A DNA stretch of 38,336 nucleotides from Halieaceae bacterium (GTDB lineage Bacteria > Pseudomonadota > Gammaproteobacteria > Pseudomonadales > Halieaceae). This document shows positions 1 through 8,059 of the stretch, in pieces. The stretch lies in the NCBI GenBank assembly GCA_902520195.1, contig CABYND010000017.1, forward strand, positions 1-38,336, given 5' to 3'. Within the stretch, counting starts at the first letter, position 1, and every line of letters starts with the position of its first letter. The position numbers were made by a program, and so were the translations under genes. The notes below the pieces were generated by a model that had not been told where the DNA came from, searched no databases, and was given only the letters and a program-made list of their open reading frames with translations.

Positions 1-771
1 CCGATTATGTTTGTGCGCATGCTGAAGCTGCCCGAGGACGCACGAACGCAATATGACCTGAGTTCGATGAAGTGCGCGATTCATGCCGCGGCGCCGTGCC
101 CGATCGATGTCAAGGAGGCAATGATCGATTGGTGGGGGCCAGTGATTGTCGAGTATTACTCAGGTAGCGAGGGCAACGGCTTCACCATTATCGATTCTGC
201 AAACTGGCTCACTCACAAGGGCTCCGTCGGCCAAGCCATCATCGGCGAGCCGAGAATTTTGGGCGAGGGCGGCGAGGTACTGGGGCCGGGCGAGGTGGGT
301 GACGTGTACTTCGCCAACAGTCGACCTTTTGAGTACTTCGACGAGCCCGAGAAAACCAAGAACGCCTTCAATGAGCATGGCTGGAGCACCATGGGGGATG
401 TGGGATACCTCGACGAAGAAGGCTTTCTCTACCTCACCGACCGTAAAAACTTCACCATCATCACCGGTGGGGTGAATGTGTATCCGGCGGAAATTGAAGG
501 TCTGCTGATTTCCCATGACAAGGTGGCGGATGTGGCGGTGTTTGGCATCCCGCACCCGGAATTCGGGGAAGAGGTGATGGCGGTGGTGCAGCCCCTCGAC
601 TGGACGGATGCAAACGACGATACCGAGGCGGAGCTGATTGACTGGATGCGGGAGCGCCTGTCGAGCGTGAAGGTGCCGAGGAAAGTAGATTTCCTTGAGC
701 AGCTGCCGCGTATGGATAACGGCAAGCTCTACAAACGACATCTGCAGGATGAATATCGCGACGCGATGTGA
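1..771 (+). CDS. Acyl-CoA synthetase (AMP-forming), C-terminal part; 5' end outside window
   Basis: This is the C-terminal half of a class I adenylate-forming enzyme that activates a carboxylic acid to its acyl-CoA via an acyl-AMP. The reading frame is open from base 1, so the gene starts upstream of the window. Numbering from the first in-frame Met (position 7), a YYSGSEG element (residues 50-56) stands where the A5 motif YGxTE usually is. The A8 hinge region with GDVGYLDEEGFLYLTDR lies at about 130-146, and the PRMDNGK motif at 235-241 carries the catalytic Lys240. The YYSGSEG variant is typical of FadD-like ligases annotated for long-chain or bile-acid-type substrates. The exact substrate cannot be read from the sequence. 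It lies 95 bp upstream of the patatin gene on the same strand and may share a transcript with it. Confidence 0.9.
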   Translation, partial: PIMFVRMLKLPEDARTQYDLSSMKCAIHAAAPCPIDVKEAMIDWWGPVIVEYYSGSEGNGFTIIDSANWLTHKGSVGQAIIGEPRILGEGGEVLGPGEVGDVYFANSRPFEYFDEPEKTKNAFNEHGWSTMGDVGYLDEEGFLYLTDRKNFTIITGGVNVYPAEIEGLLISHDKVADVAVFGIPHPEFGEEVMAVVQPLDWTDANDDTEAELIDWMRERLSSVKVPRKVDFLEQLPRMDNGKLYKRHLQDEYRDAM

Positions 772-778
772 CTTTTTT
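755..778 (+). terminator. Weak terminator-like palindrome at end of first gene
   Basis: ATCGCG, one base, then CGCGAT (755-767) spans the last codons of the acyl-CoA synthetase. A run of six T follows at 773-778, just after the stop codon. The stem that can actually form is only 5 bp with a 3-base loop, so this is a marginal intrinsic terminator candidate. Confidence 0.3.
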
Positions 779-866
779 AGCTGTCAAGCTGTTATGAAGC
801 GCGATGAGCCTCTATGCTGTGATCAGCGTATCGATGTATGGGCAGCGAGTAGTCAAGGAGCGGTAA

Positions 867-2489
867 TTGGCCAGTAAGTCTGAGTTGCGGCAGCTCGAGG
901 ATCAGATGGACACAGCGGCGTCCTTCGAGGACTGGCTGTCGGCGGCCCACGACCATGACGCCCTGACCGGTAAAGCGGAGTGGCGGCAAGAAGAGCCCTC
1001 GGAACTCTATGACCACGCGCAGATCCGCTACCGATTGGATCGACTTCGCAAGTTCCGCAAGCAAAAAGATTGGACCGGTTTGCTGTATGCGCTCAATGAA
1101 GGCATCCACGGCAACATGGGCGGTATGGGCAAGAGCGTGCTCTACCGCCAGGCTAGGTCCGGCACCAAAGTATTGGTAGAGCAGTACATTCAGGAAATCG
1201 ACGACGCGCTCAGGCTGCTGGCTGAGCTGCCCGATGAGACCATCCCCACCCAGCAGAAACTCGATTTTTTCTATCGCAGTAATGTCTGTTACGGGCGCTC
1301 CGCACTGATGCTTAGTGGCGGGGGCGTTCTCGGCTTTTTACATGTCGGTGTGGTCAGCGAGCTTCTCCGACAGGGTCTCCTGCCCAGAGTCATTTCCGGC
1401 TCCAGTGCAGGTTCGATTGTGGCCGCGGCGCTGGCGGCCTATACCGATGAGGAAATGGCAGAGCTCGATCTCGTGGGGGTGATGGACTCCGAAGATGATG
1501 GCAGTAAAAGCGTTCTCTGGCAGTGGGTGTCAGGGATGGGCAGCCGACTCACGGCCGAAGACACCGAAAAGTTGATTGCCGAGACTATTCCCGACCTCAC
1601 TTTTGCCGAGGCTTACGCCAAAACCGGGCGTCAAGTCAGTATTACGGTGGCGCCCGCTGAGCCGCATCAGCGGTCACGACTGCTGAATGCCGTGTCCTCA
1701 CCCAACGTTTACCTGCGCTCCGCCGCCATGGCCTCCTGCGCCATTCCCGGGGTGTTTCCTGCGGTGATGTTGCAGGCCAAAAATGAGCTGGGCGAGTCGC
1801 AACCTTATCTGCCTGCGCGGCGATGGGTCGATGGCTCTGTTGCAGATGATCTGCCCGCCAAGCGTCTGTCGCGCCTGTTTTCGACCAATCATTACATCGT
1901 GAGCATGGTGAACCCTATTGCGCGGGCGTTTTTGCCCCGGGATGACAAGGTTCGGCCGCTTCGGCAGGCGGCGACCTCTTTGGGTATGGGGATCGGCCGG
2001 GAAATGCTGAATTTTTATAGGGGTGTCGCCAAAAAATATGGCGATAACTGGCCCAAATTCAACATGATGATGCACGGTGTTCATGCGTTACTTGATCAGG
2101 AGTATTCCGGCGACATTAATATCGTCCCGAAATTCCGGTTTCAAAACCCGCTCAATCTCATCACACAACCCAACGAGAGAGAGCTGCGCCAGCTGGTAAA
2201 AGAGGGTGAGCGCGCCACCTACAGCCGGATCGAACCGATCAGGCGGTGCACACAAATCTCCAGAACCCTGGAGGAGATCCTGCATCGCTTTGAATACGGT
2301 GATTTACGACCGGCGCCGGGCACCTACCGCCGTCCCAAGAGCTCCCGGCGCAGGCCGCCTCCCACTGCGTCGCAGAAAAAAGCGTTGAAGTCTGAAATGG
2401 CACCGCGCTCGGCAAAGGTTTCCCGCGCAAGTACCACCCGCGGGGCAGCTCGGTCAGCCGCCCCAGCCAAGAAGCGCAGTATCGCCTAG
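867..2489 (+). CDS. Patatin-like phospholipase with N-terminal DUF3336 domain
   Basis: A 540-residue protein of the DUF3336-patatin family, predicted to be a lipid acyl hydrolase using a Ser-Asp dyad. The DUF3336 region covers about residues 10-140. The patatin core follows, with the oxyanion-hole glycines GGG at 151-153, the nucleophile elbow GSSAG at 178-182 (Ser180) and the catalytic Asp322 in the VDGS motif. No signal peptide or clear membrane segment is seen. The TTG start at 867 is chosen because AAGGAG sits at 855-860 and the family N-terminus begins here. The C-terminus (about 487-540) is a low-complexity tail rich in Arg, Lys, Ala, Pro and Ser. The gene converges on the phosphotransferase gene and their stop codons overlap within CTAG. 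A role in releasing fatty acids from storage or membrane lipid for the neighbouring acyl-CoA enzymes is plausible but inferred. Confidence 0.9.
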   Translation: MASKSELRQLEDQMDTAASFEDWLSAAHDHDALTGKAEWRQEEPSELYDHAQIRYRLDRLRKFRKQKDWTGLLYALNEGIHGNMGGMGKSVLYRQARSGTKVLVEQYIQEIDDALRLLAELPDETIPTQQKLDFFYRSNVCYGRSALMLSGGGVLGFLHVGVVSELLRQGLLPRVISGSSAGSIVAAALAAYTDEEMAELDLVGVMDSEDDGSKSVLWQWVSGMGSRLTAEDTEKLIAETIPDLTFAEAYAKTGRQVSITVAPAEPHQRSRLLNAVSSPNVYLRSAAMASCAIPGVFPAVMLQAKNELGESQPYLPARRWVDGSVADDLPAKRLSRLFSTNHYIVSMVNPIARAFLPRDDKVRPLRQAATSLGMGIGREMLNFYRGVAKKYGDNWPKFNMMMHGVHALLDQEYSGDINIVPKFRFQNPLNLITQPNERELRQLVKEGERATYSRIEPIRRCTQISRTLEEILHRFEYGDLRPAPGTYRRPKSSRRRPPPTASQKKALKSEMAPRSAKVSRASTTRGAARSAAPAKKRSIA

Positions 2490-3535
2490 CGCTCGCTTAG
2501 CGGCCATTTACCTGCCAGTTTAGGGATGCAGGCCGCTCCCAGCGCCGCTAATGGCCCCACCATAATTGCTCGGCTATCGGCCTCTGCGCTAGATGCGGTG
2601 CCGATCTGCGCACGTTTCTTGATGCCCTGCAGAATGGCCGCAATGCGGAAAAAGCAGAACGCCATATAAAAAGGCCAGTTATCGATGCTGCTCCGACCTG
2701 TGCGCTGACAATAGGCTGCAATGTAGTCCTTGTCAGACGGTAGGCCCAGCTCGGCGCGATCCAGACCTGCAAGGCCTGCAATGCCACCTTCGCGGGGGAA
2801 TTGCCAAGCCATCAATTGGTAGGCAAGGTCCGCCAGCGGGTCCCCTAGCGTGGAGAGCTCCCAGTCGAGGATCCCGATGATGCGGGGTTCTGTCGGGTGA
2901 AAGATCATGTTATCGAGCCGGTAGTCCCCGTGTACTAGCGCGACGGTTTCTACGCCCTCGGGGATGTTATTCGGAAGCCACTCCATCAGCGCCTCCATGT
3001 CGGCAACGGTTTCCGTTTCTGAGGCGCGATATTGTTTTGTCCACCGACCTATCTGTCGGGCGTAGTAGTTACCCGGCTTGCCATAATCGGATAAGCCCAC
3101 CTCATCAACGCTCACCGAATGTAGTGCGGCCAGCACGCGATTCATTTCATCGTATATCGCGGTCCGCTCGGCAATGTCCACCTCTGGCACTGCCGGGTCC
3201 CAGAAAATCCGACCCTCGAGATGCTCCATGACATAAAACATGGAGCCGATGATGTCGTCATCCCCGCAAAGCACTACCGCGTTCGGAACCGGTACATCGG
3301 TGTCCCGTAGTGCATCCAGCACCCGGTATTCGCGGTCCACGGCATGGGCAGAGGCCAGCAGTTCGCCCGGTGGCTTGCGTCGCAACACATACTCATCCTC
3401 GCCTGCCGTGAGCTTGAAGGTGGGGTTGGACTGTCCGCCCGGAAATTTCTCAGCGCTCAGCGGCCCGTCAAAGCCCGGAACATTGGCGCGAAGCCAGGGT
3501 TCCAGCCGGGAGAGTTCAAGTTCCTGTGTGCTCAT
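2486..3535 (-). CDS. APH-type phosphotransferase, ACAD10/ACAD11-like kinase family
   Basis: A 349-residue protein with the aminoglycoside-phosphotransferase fold. The Brenner motif HGDYRLDN is at 202-209 (catalytic Asp204) and the metal-binding DWE at 224-226, followed by TLGDPLADL, the pattern of the kinase family related to the N-terminal domain of ACAD10/ACAD11. The FPGGQSNPTF segment at 31-40 is the nucleotide loop. Relatives of this branch phosphorylate 4-hydroxyacyl-CoAs (for example LvaA of the Pseudomonas putida levulinate pathway) rather than antibiotics. Assignment of that substrate here is inference. The ATG at 3533-3535 is the only good start. The gene is transcribed divergently from an acyl-CoA synthetase across a 211-bp spacer holding a strong inverted repeat, so the two are probably co-regulated. 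Confidence 0.85.
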   Translation of the reverse strand: MSTQELELSRLEPWLRANVPGFDGPLSAEKFPGGQSNPTFKLTAGEDEYVLRRKPPGELLASAHAVDREYRVLDALRDTDVPVPNAVVLCGDDDIIGSMFYVMEHLEGRIFWDPAVPEVDIAERTAIYDEMNRVLAALHSVSVDEVGLSDYGKPGNYYARQIGRWTKQYRASETETVADMEALMEWLPNNIPEGVETVALVHGDYRLDNMIFHPTEPRIIGILDWELSTLGDPLADLAYQLMAWQFPREGGIAGLAGLDRAELGLPSDKDYIAAYCQRTGRSSIDNWPFYMAFCFFRIAAILQGIKKRAQIGTASSAEADSRAIMVGPLAALGAACIPKLAGKWPLSER

Positions 3536-3604
3536 GACAGACCTCTATGATGTGACGCCGAAGCGGCTTTTTCGAACAGTAGCGCGTTCTGGAATCCGCT
3601 CTCA

Positions 3605-3631
3605 AGTATTGGCATGATATCTGCCAATACT
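3605..3631. promoter_or_regulatory. Perfect 10-bp inverted repeat, candidate operator in divergent spacer
   Basis: AGTATTGGCA (3605-3614) and TGCCAATACT (3622-3631) are perfect reverse complements separated by 7 bases. The element lies between the divergent phosphotransferase (start 3535) and acyl-CoA synthetase (start 3747) genes. No T-run follows on either strand, so a transcription terminator is unlikely. A binding site for a dimeric regulator, such as a TetR-type repressor of acyl-CoA genes, is the best reading. The cognate regulator is not identifiable here. Confidence 0.6.
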
Positions 3632-3746
3632 GGCGCCGTGGTAGCTGGTTGTTACGAGGCGCATAGGGTATCGTGCGGTCGCTTCATCACACAACGCCAT
3701 ATTTCGAGCTAACAACATCGACCTATAAAACCGAGGGGCATTCAGG

Positions 3747-5456
3747 ATGAGTAATCAGGTCATGGAGAACTATCGCAGCGCGGTTGCTATGGTCACCGCG
3801 CCCGATGCGTTTCTCGAGCTGACAACGATCGAGCATGGGGGCCAAACTCTCAAAGCATACAAGCACGCTCCCGGTTCCATGCGGGATTTGTGGATGTTGG
3901 GTCAGGGGTATGCAGATCAAGAGTACATCGTTTACGGCGATGAGCGCTGGACTTTTGCTGAGGCCGGTCAATTGGTCGCTAATTTTGCGACGTGGCTGCA
4001 AAGCCAGGGCATTGGTTCCGGTGACCGAGTGGCGATCGCTTTGCGCAATTACCCCGAGTGGATCTTTGCCTACTGGGGGGTGATCGCGGTCGGCGGGGTC
4101 GTCGTGGGCATGAACGCCTGGTGGGTTGCTGACGAGATGGCCTATGCACTGAGCGATTCCTCGCCGAAGCTACTGGTAGCTGACGATCAGCGACTGGCTG
4201 TTTTCTCTAAAATTGCAAGGGATTTCCCTGATCTGGCTGTCGTCGCGGTGCGAGAGTCCTCGCCGCCCGTGCAGGCGGTGCAATGGGCCGATACGGTGAG
4301 CGAGCCCGGTGAGTTGCCCATGCCGCCGATCGATATCAATGACGACGCGTGTATTTTTTATACCTCCGGCACCACGGGGCGCCCTAAAGGTGCACAGCTT
4401 ACCCATCGTGGCTGCGTCCACAACATCATGAACGTAGCGGCCATGGGGCAGATTTTTGCGACGACTCAGGCTCTCGGTCGTGGAGAGGCGGTCGATGCAC
4501 CCGTATCAGCCCCTCCGGCGACGTCGCTGGTGGCGACGCCTTTATTTCACGTCACGGCCAATAACTGCGTAATGCACGGGGCGACCTTGAGCGGTGGCAA
4601 GATGGTGCTGATGTACAAGTGGGATACCGAGGAGGCGCTCAAGCTCATCGAGCGGGAGCAGGTTAATACTTTGAGCGCAGTGCCGATGATGACCCGAGAG
4701 CTCTTAGCGCATCCAAACTTTGGCGATTACGATACCTCCAGTTTGGCGTCACTCGGTGGTGGTGGCGCGGCGATGCATCCCGATCTGCCCAGTAAGGTGA
4801 TTGAGAGCACGCAACGTGCTAAGCCGGCTCAGGGTTACGGCATGACGGAAGTCTGCGGAATCAGTACCTATACGGCCGGCGACCTGTTTTTGGCGCGGCC
4901 AGAGAGCTGTGGGCCCTTGGTGCCGACGCTGGAAGGCAAGGTGATCAATGAGGCGGGTGAGGCCCTGCCCGTGGGTGAGGCCGGCGAACTGCTGGTCAAA
5001 GGCGCGCCCGTTATCAAAGGGTACCTGAACCGCCCGGAGGCCACCGCGGAGACCATCGTAGATGGCTGGTTGCACACGGGTGATATCGGTTACTTCGATG
5101 AAGACGGCTTTCTATATCTGGTCGACCGGGCAAAGGATATGATTCTGCGCGGCGGGGAAAATATCTACTGCGCCGAGGTCGAAGGCGCGCTGTATACACA
5201 TCCTGCCGTGTTGGAGACGGTTGCTTTTGCGGTGCCCGATGATCGTCTCGGTGAGGAGGTGGGTGTTGCCGTGCACTTGAAGCCCGATGCGCTGCTGGAT
5301 GCGCCCGGGTTGCGCGAGCATATGGGTTTGCGCCTCGCGGCCTTTAAGGTGCCGCGTTATGTATGGTTCCTCTCCGAGCCACTGCCACGCAACGCCAACG
5401 GCAAATTCCTCAAGCGTGAGCTGAGAGAGGTGCTGGATCCCGCATCGGCGGATTGA
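3747..5456 (+). CDS. Acyl-CoA synthetase (AMP-forming), full length
   Basis: A 569-residue class I adenylate-forming ligase that converts a carboxylic acid, ATP and CoA to acyl-CoA, AMP and PPi in the cytoplasm. The P-loop YTSGTTGRPKG is at 205-215, the A5 motif YGMTE at 364-368, the A7/A8 region GWLHTGDIGYFDEDGF from 440, and the catalytic Lys553 in PRNANGK. The length is normal for the FadD/4CL-like group. The ATG at 3747 is preceded by a modest purine-rich stretch (GAGGGGCATTCAGG). It heads a plus-strand series of acyl-CoA genes (dehydrogenase, racemase-like, crotonase), though a 256-bp gap separates it from the dehydrogenase, so a second promoter there is possible. Substrate range cannot be inferred beyond an acyl acid. 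Confidence 0.92.
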   Translation: MSNQVMENYRSAVAMVTAPDAFLELTTIEHGGQTLKAYKHAPGSMRDLWMLGQGYADQEYIVYGDERWTFAEAGQLVANFATWLQSQGIGSGDRVAIALRNYPEWIFAYWGVIAVGGVVVGMNAWWVADEMAYALSDSSPKLLVADDQRLAVFSKIARDFPDLAVVAVRESSPPVQAVQWADTVSEPGELPMPPIDINDDACIFYTSGTTGRPKGAQLTHRGCVHNIMNVAAMGQIFATTQALGRGEAVDAPVSAPPATSLVATPLFHVTANNCVMHGATLSGGKMVLMYKWDTEEALKLIEREQVNTLSAVPMMTRELLAHPNFGDYDTSSLASLGGGGAAMHPDLPSKVIESTQRAKPAQGYGMTEVCGISTYTAGDLFLARPESCGPLVPTLEGKVINEAGEALPVGEAGELLVKGAPVIKGYLNRPEATAETIVDGWLHTGDIGYFDEDGFLYLVDRAKDMILRGGENIYCAEVEGALYTHPAVLETVAFAVPDDRLGEEVGVAVHLKPDALLDAPGLREHMGLRLAAFKVPRYVWFLSEPLPRNANGKFLKRELREVLDPASAD

Positions 5457-5712
5457 GTCCGCGGTGTAAGCGCTGGACTTCGCTGCTCTCGAGCATTGGC
5501 CATGACTAGAGATGTTGCGGCGCTGTGAGCGTGAACGGCTCAACATGGCAAATCCGCTACTGCCAAGCCCTGCTGGGCAGTGCATTGTCGAGTAAAAAAG
5601 GAGAGGACTGGCTTGGTTCGGTCGATATGGATATGAGGTATTGATGCCAAACCGGTGGTGGAAGATCACCGGCGAAAAACAGTGTTAATTAACGCAACAT
5701 CAGGAGGGCGAC
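5457..5712. other. 256-bp intergenic spacer before acyl-CoA dehydrogenase
   Basis: No convincing gene is seen here. It holds two weak inverted repeats (ACTGCC at 5559-5564 with GGCAGT at 5576-5581; CCGGTG near 5652 with CACCGG near 5667) and the 10-bp palindrome GTTAATTAAC at 5684-5693, close to the AGGAGG of the next gene. The spacer may contain a promoter for the dehydrogenase-racemase-crotonase set. I could not identify a clear -35/-10 pair. Confidence 0.3.
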
Positions 5713-6888
5713 ATGCTCACCAGGCAGTTTACGGAAGAGCAGGTGATGTTCAGGGAGGCCTATCGGCGGTTCCTTGCAGAAGAAGTGGTGCCCCACATGG
5801 AGCGTTTCCGCGACCAGGGCATAGTGGATCGCGACCTTTTTAAAAAGGCGGGCGAGCGGGGCTTTCTCATGGTGTGGCCGGAGGAGCGCTACGGGGGCAT
5901 GGATGATTACGACATCCGTTGGGAGCAGGTCATTATCGAAGAGCTGGCCTATGCGCGCTGCAGCGACTGGTTTGGCTCCCTGCATAGCCGTATTGTCGCG
6001 CCTTACATCACCCGTTTTGGCAGCGAGGATCAGATTGAGCGGTATATCCCGGGCGCTGTATCAGGAGACATCGTTCTTGCGGTGGCGATGACAGAGCCTG
6101 ACGCGGGCAGCAATCTCGCGGGGACGCGAACCCATGCCGTCGAGAAAGATGATCACTGGATCCTCAATGGCCAAAAGACCTACATCTCCAACGGCATCAA
6201 CTGTGACCTGGTGGTCGTTGCCGCCAAAACCGACCCACAGAACAACCCTCATGCGATGACGCTGTTTCTGGTTGAGGCAGAGTGGGAGGGTTTCGAGCGC
6301 GGCCGCAATCTCAATAAATTAGGCCTCAAGGCTCAGGACACAGCGGAGCTCTTTTTCAATAACATCAAGGTGCCCAAGAGCAATGTGTTGGGCGAGGCGC
6401 ACAAAGGGTTTTACTACCTTATGGAGGGTTTGGCGGAAGAGCGCTTGCTCGGCGCTATGGGTTATCTGGCGGCAGCGCAGCTTTCTTGGGATTTGACTGC
6501 GGATTTTGTGCGTGAACGCGAGGTGTTCGGCAAACCATTGGCGGCCATGCAAAACACGCAATTCAAAATGGCGGAGCTCCGCGCCGAGCTTGATATTGCA
6601 CAGTGTTTCGTCGATCAGGCGGCGCTTGCCTTTAATGCAGGCACGCTTTCGGCTGAGGACGCCGCGGCTGCCAAGCTCAAGACATCTGAATTGCAGCAGC
6701 GCGTGGCCGACGAGGGTCTGCAGCTACACGGTGGCGCCGGATTTATGGATGAGTATCCCATCAGTCGTCAATCGGCGGATGCGAAAATTGCCACCATTTA
6801 CGCAGGCAGTTCGGAAATCATGAAGCTGATTATCGGCAGGCACTGTTTGGGGGATCATTACGACCCCTTTAATCAACGTAATTTCTAA
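5713..6888 (+). CDS. Acyl-CoA dehydrogenase (FAD), IVD/LCAD-type catalytic Glu
   Basis: A 391-residue acyl-CoA dehydrogenase, expected to form an alpha,beta-double bond in an acyl-CoA with FAD and pass electrons to ETF. The FAD/substrate motif MTEPDAGSNLAG is at 126-137 and the C-terminal LHGGAGFMDEYP at 338-349. At the place of the MCAD-type catalytic base (the Glu of YEGT) this protein has Ala364 in IYAGSS. Instead Glu243 in EERLLGA aligns with the catalytic Glu of isovaleryl-CoA and long-chain acyl-CoA dehydrogenases. That points to a branched or long substrate. The ATG is preceded by an excellent AGGAGG at 5702-5707. The racemase-like gene follows 11 bp later, so the two are almost certainly co-transcribed. 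Confidence 0.93.
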   Translation: MLTRQFTEEQVMFREAYRRFLAEEVVPHMERFRDQGIVDRDLFKKAGERGFLMVWPEERYGGMDDYDIRWEQVIIEELAYARCSDWFGSLHSRIVAPYITRFGSEDQIERYIPGAVSGDIVLAVAMTEPDAGSNLAGTRTHAVEKDDHWILNGQKTYISNGINCDLVVVAAKTDPQNNPHAMTLFLVEAEWEGFERGRNLNKLGLKAQDTAELFFNNIKVPKSNVLGEAHKGFYYLMEGLAEERLLGAMGYLAAAQLSWDLTADFVREREVFGKPLAAMQNTQFKMAELRAELDIAQCFVDQAALAFNAGTLSAEDAAAAKLKTSELQQRVADEGLQLHGGAGFMDEYPISRQSADAKIATIYAGSSEIMKLIIGRHCLGDHYDPFNQRNF

Positions 6889-6899
6889 GGGGCGCAAAT

Positions 6900-8042
6900 A
6901 TGGGCGCGCTAAGCGGTTATAAGGTTATCGAACTGGCGGGGATTGGCCCCGCGCCGATGGGCGGCATGATCCTTGCGGACATGGGCGCCGAGGTCATCCG
7001 GATTGAACGTCCTGGCGCGGCAGATCCCAAGGTGGCTGAACCGATCAGCGGCCGCAACAAGAAATCGGTCGTGCTGGATCTTAAACAGGATGCGGGAAAA
7101 GCCGCGCTGATGGCCTTGATCGAGCAGGCTGATGCGCTAATCGATCCATACCGTCCAGGTGTCTGCGAAAAGCTGGGGTTTGGGCCTGACGAGTGTCTCG
7201 CGCGCAATCCCAAGCTTGTTTTTGCGCGGATGACAGGTTGGGGGCAAACGGGTCCGCTCGCGCAGGCCGCAGGCCACGATCTGAACTACATTGCCATCAC
7301 TGGCGCCTTGCACGCCATAGGGCGCCGCGGTGAGCGGCCGGTCGTACCGTTGAATCTGTTGGGGGACTTCGGCGGCGGCGGCATGCTATTGGTGACTGGT
7401 GTGATGGGAGGTCTTCTGGAGGCCGCCACGTCTGGTCAGGGTCAGGTGATTGATGTCGCGATGGTCGACGGCACCGCGCAACTGATGTGGATGATGCAGG
7501 GATTCCAGCAGATCGGCGCCTGGAACGCGGATGAGCGCGAGGCAAATCTGCTCGACGGCGCCGCTCACTTTTATGACACCTATGAATGTGCCGATGGAAA
7601 ATACGTTGCGATCGGCGCGATCGAACCCCAGTTTTATGCCGAGCTGCTGGCTCGAGCGGGGGTGACGGACCCGCAATTTCAAGCGCAGCATGAGGCGGCT
7701 CAGTGGCCGGAGCTCAAGCAAAAATTGGGTGAGGTGATCAAAACCAAGACCCGCGACGAGTGGGACGCCCTGATGGCGGGTAGCGATGCTTGCTTTGCGC
7801 CCGTGTTGACGATGGTGGAGGCGACTACGTATAGCGCTAACACCAAACGGTCGGTCTACACCGACGTTGAGGGCCTGACGCACCCGACACCGGCGCCGCG
7901 GTTCTCGAGGACGCCGTCGCAGATTCGACATGGAACACAAGCACTGGGGGCCGATACCGTCTCGGTGCTTAGGGATAGCGGGATTGAGGCGTCTGCTATA
8001 GAGGCGTTACTGGAGACGGGTGCTGCGGTAGGATCCGAGTAA
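6900..8042 (+). CDS. CaiB/BaiF CoA-transferase family, alpha-methylacyl-CoA racemase-like
   Basis: A 380-residue member of the family III CoA-transferase fold that resembles alpha-methylacyl-CoA racemase (AMACR/Mcr), which interconverts 2R- and 2S-methylacyl-CoAs so that branched chains can enter beta-oxidation. The racemase catalytic residues known from the Mycobacterium tuberculosis enzyme (His126, Asp156) occur at the same numbers here, in AGHDLNY and NLLGDFGGGG. A Glu at 242 matches the third residue closely. A true CoA-transferase would use an Asp nucleophile in a different context, so racemase is favoured. It sits 11 bp downstream of the acyl-CoA dehydrogenase and 17 bp upstream of the crotonase gene, forming a three-gene operon. 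Confidence 0.85.
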   Translation: MGALSGYKVIELAGIGPAPMGGMILADMGAEVIRIERPGAADPKVAEPISGRNKKSVVLDLKQDAGKAALMALIEQADALIDPYRPGVCEKLGFGPDECLARNPKLVFARMTGWGQTGPLAQAAGHDLNYIAITGALHAIGRRGERPVVPLNLLGDFGGGGMLLVTGVMGGLLEAATSGQGQVIDVAMVDGTAQLMWMMQGFQQIGAWNADEREANLLDGAAHFYDTYECADGKYVAIGAIEPQFYAELLARAGVTDPQFQAQHEAAQWPELKQKLGEVIKTKTRDEWDALMAGSDACFAPVLTMVEATTYSANTKRSVYTDVEGLTHPTPAPRFSRTPSQIRHGTQALGADTVSVLRDSGIEASAIEALLETGAAVGSE

Positions 8043-8059
8043 TTAACGGAGAATGACAA

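Noticed and set aside
160-741. Long minus-strand open frame opposite the first acyl-CoA synthetase
   Set aside because: It lies wholly inside a clear plus-strand gene, has no recognisable domain and is a typical by-product of GC-rich codon use. Many similar frames across the window were dismissed for the same reason.
2486-3535. Aminoglycoside resistance kinase
   Set aside because: The motifs match the ACAD10/11-related APH branch and the neighbours are acyl-CoA enzymes, not resistance genes or mobile elements.
5684-5693. Palindrome GTTAATTAAC before the acyl-CoA dehydrogenase
   Set aside because: Short and AT-rich; such a palindrome is expected by chance in spacers, and no second copy was noticed nearby.
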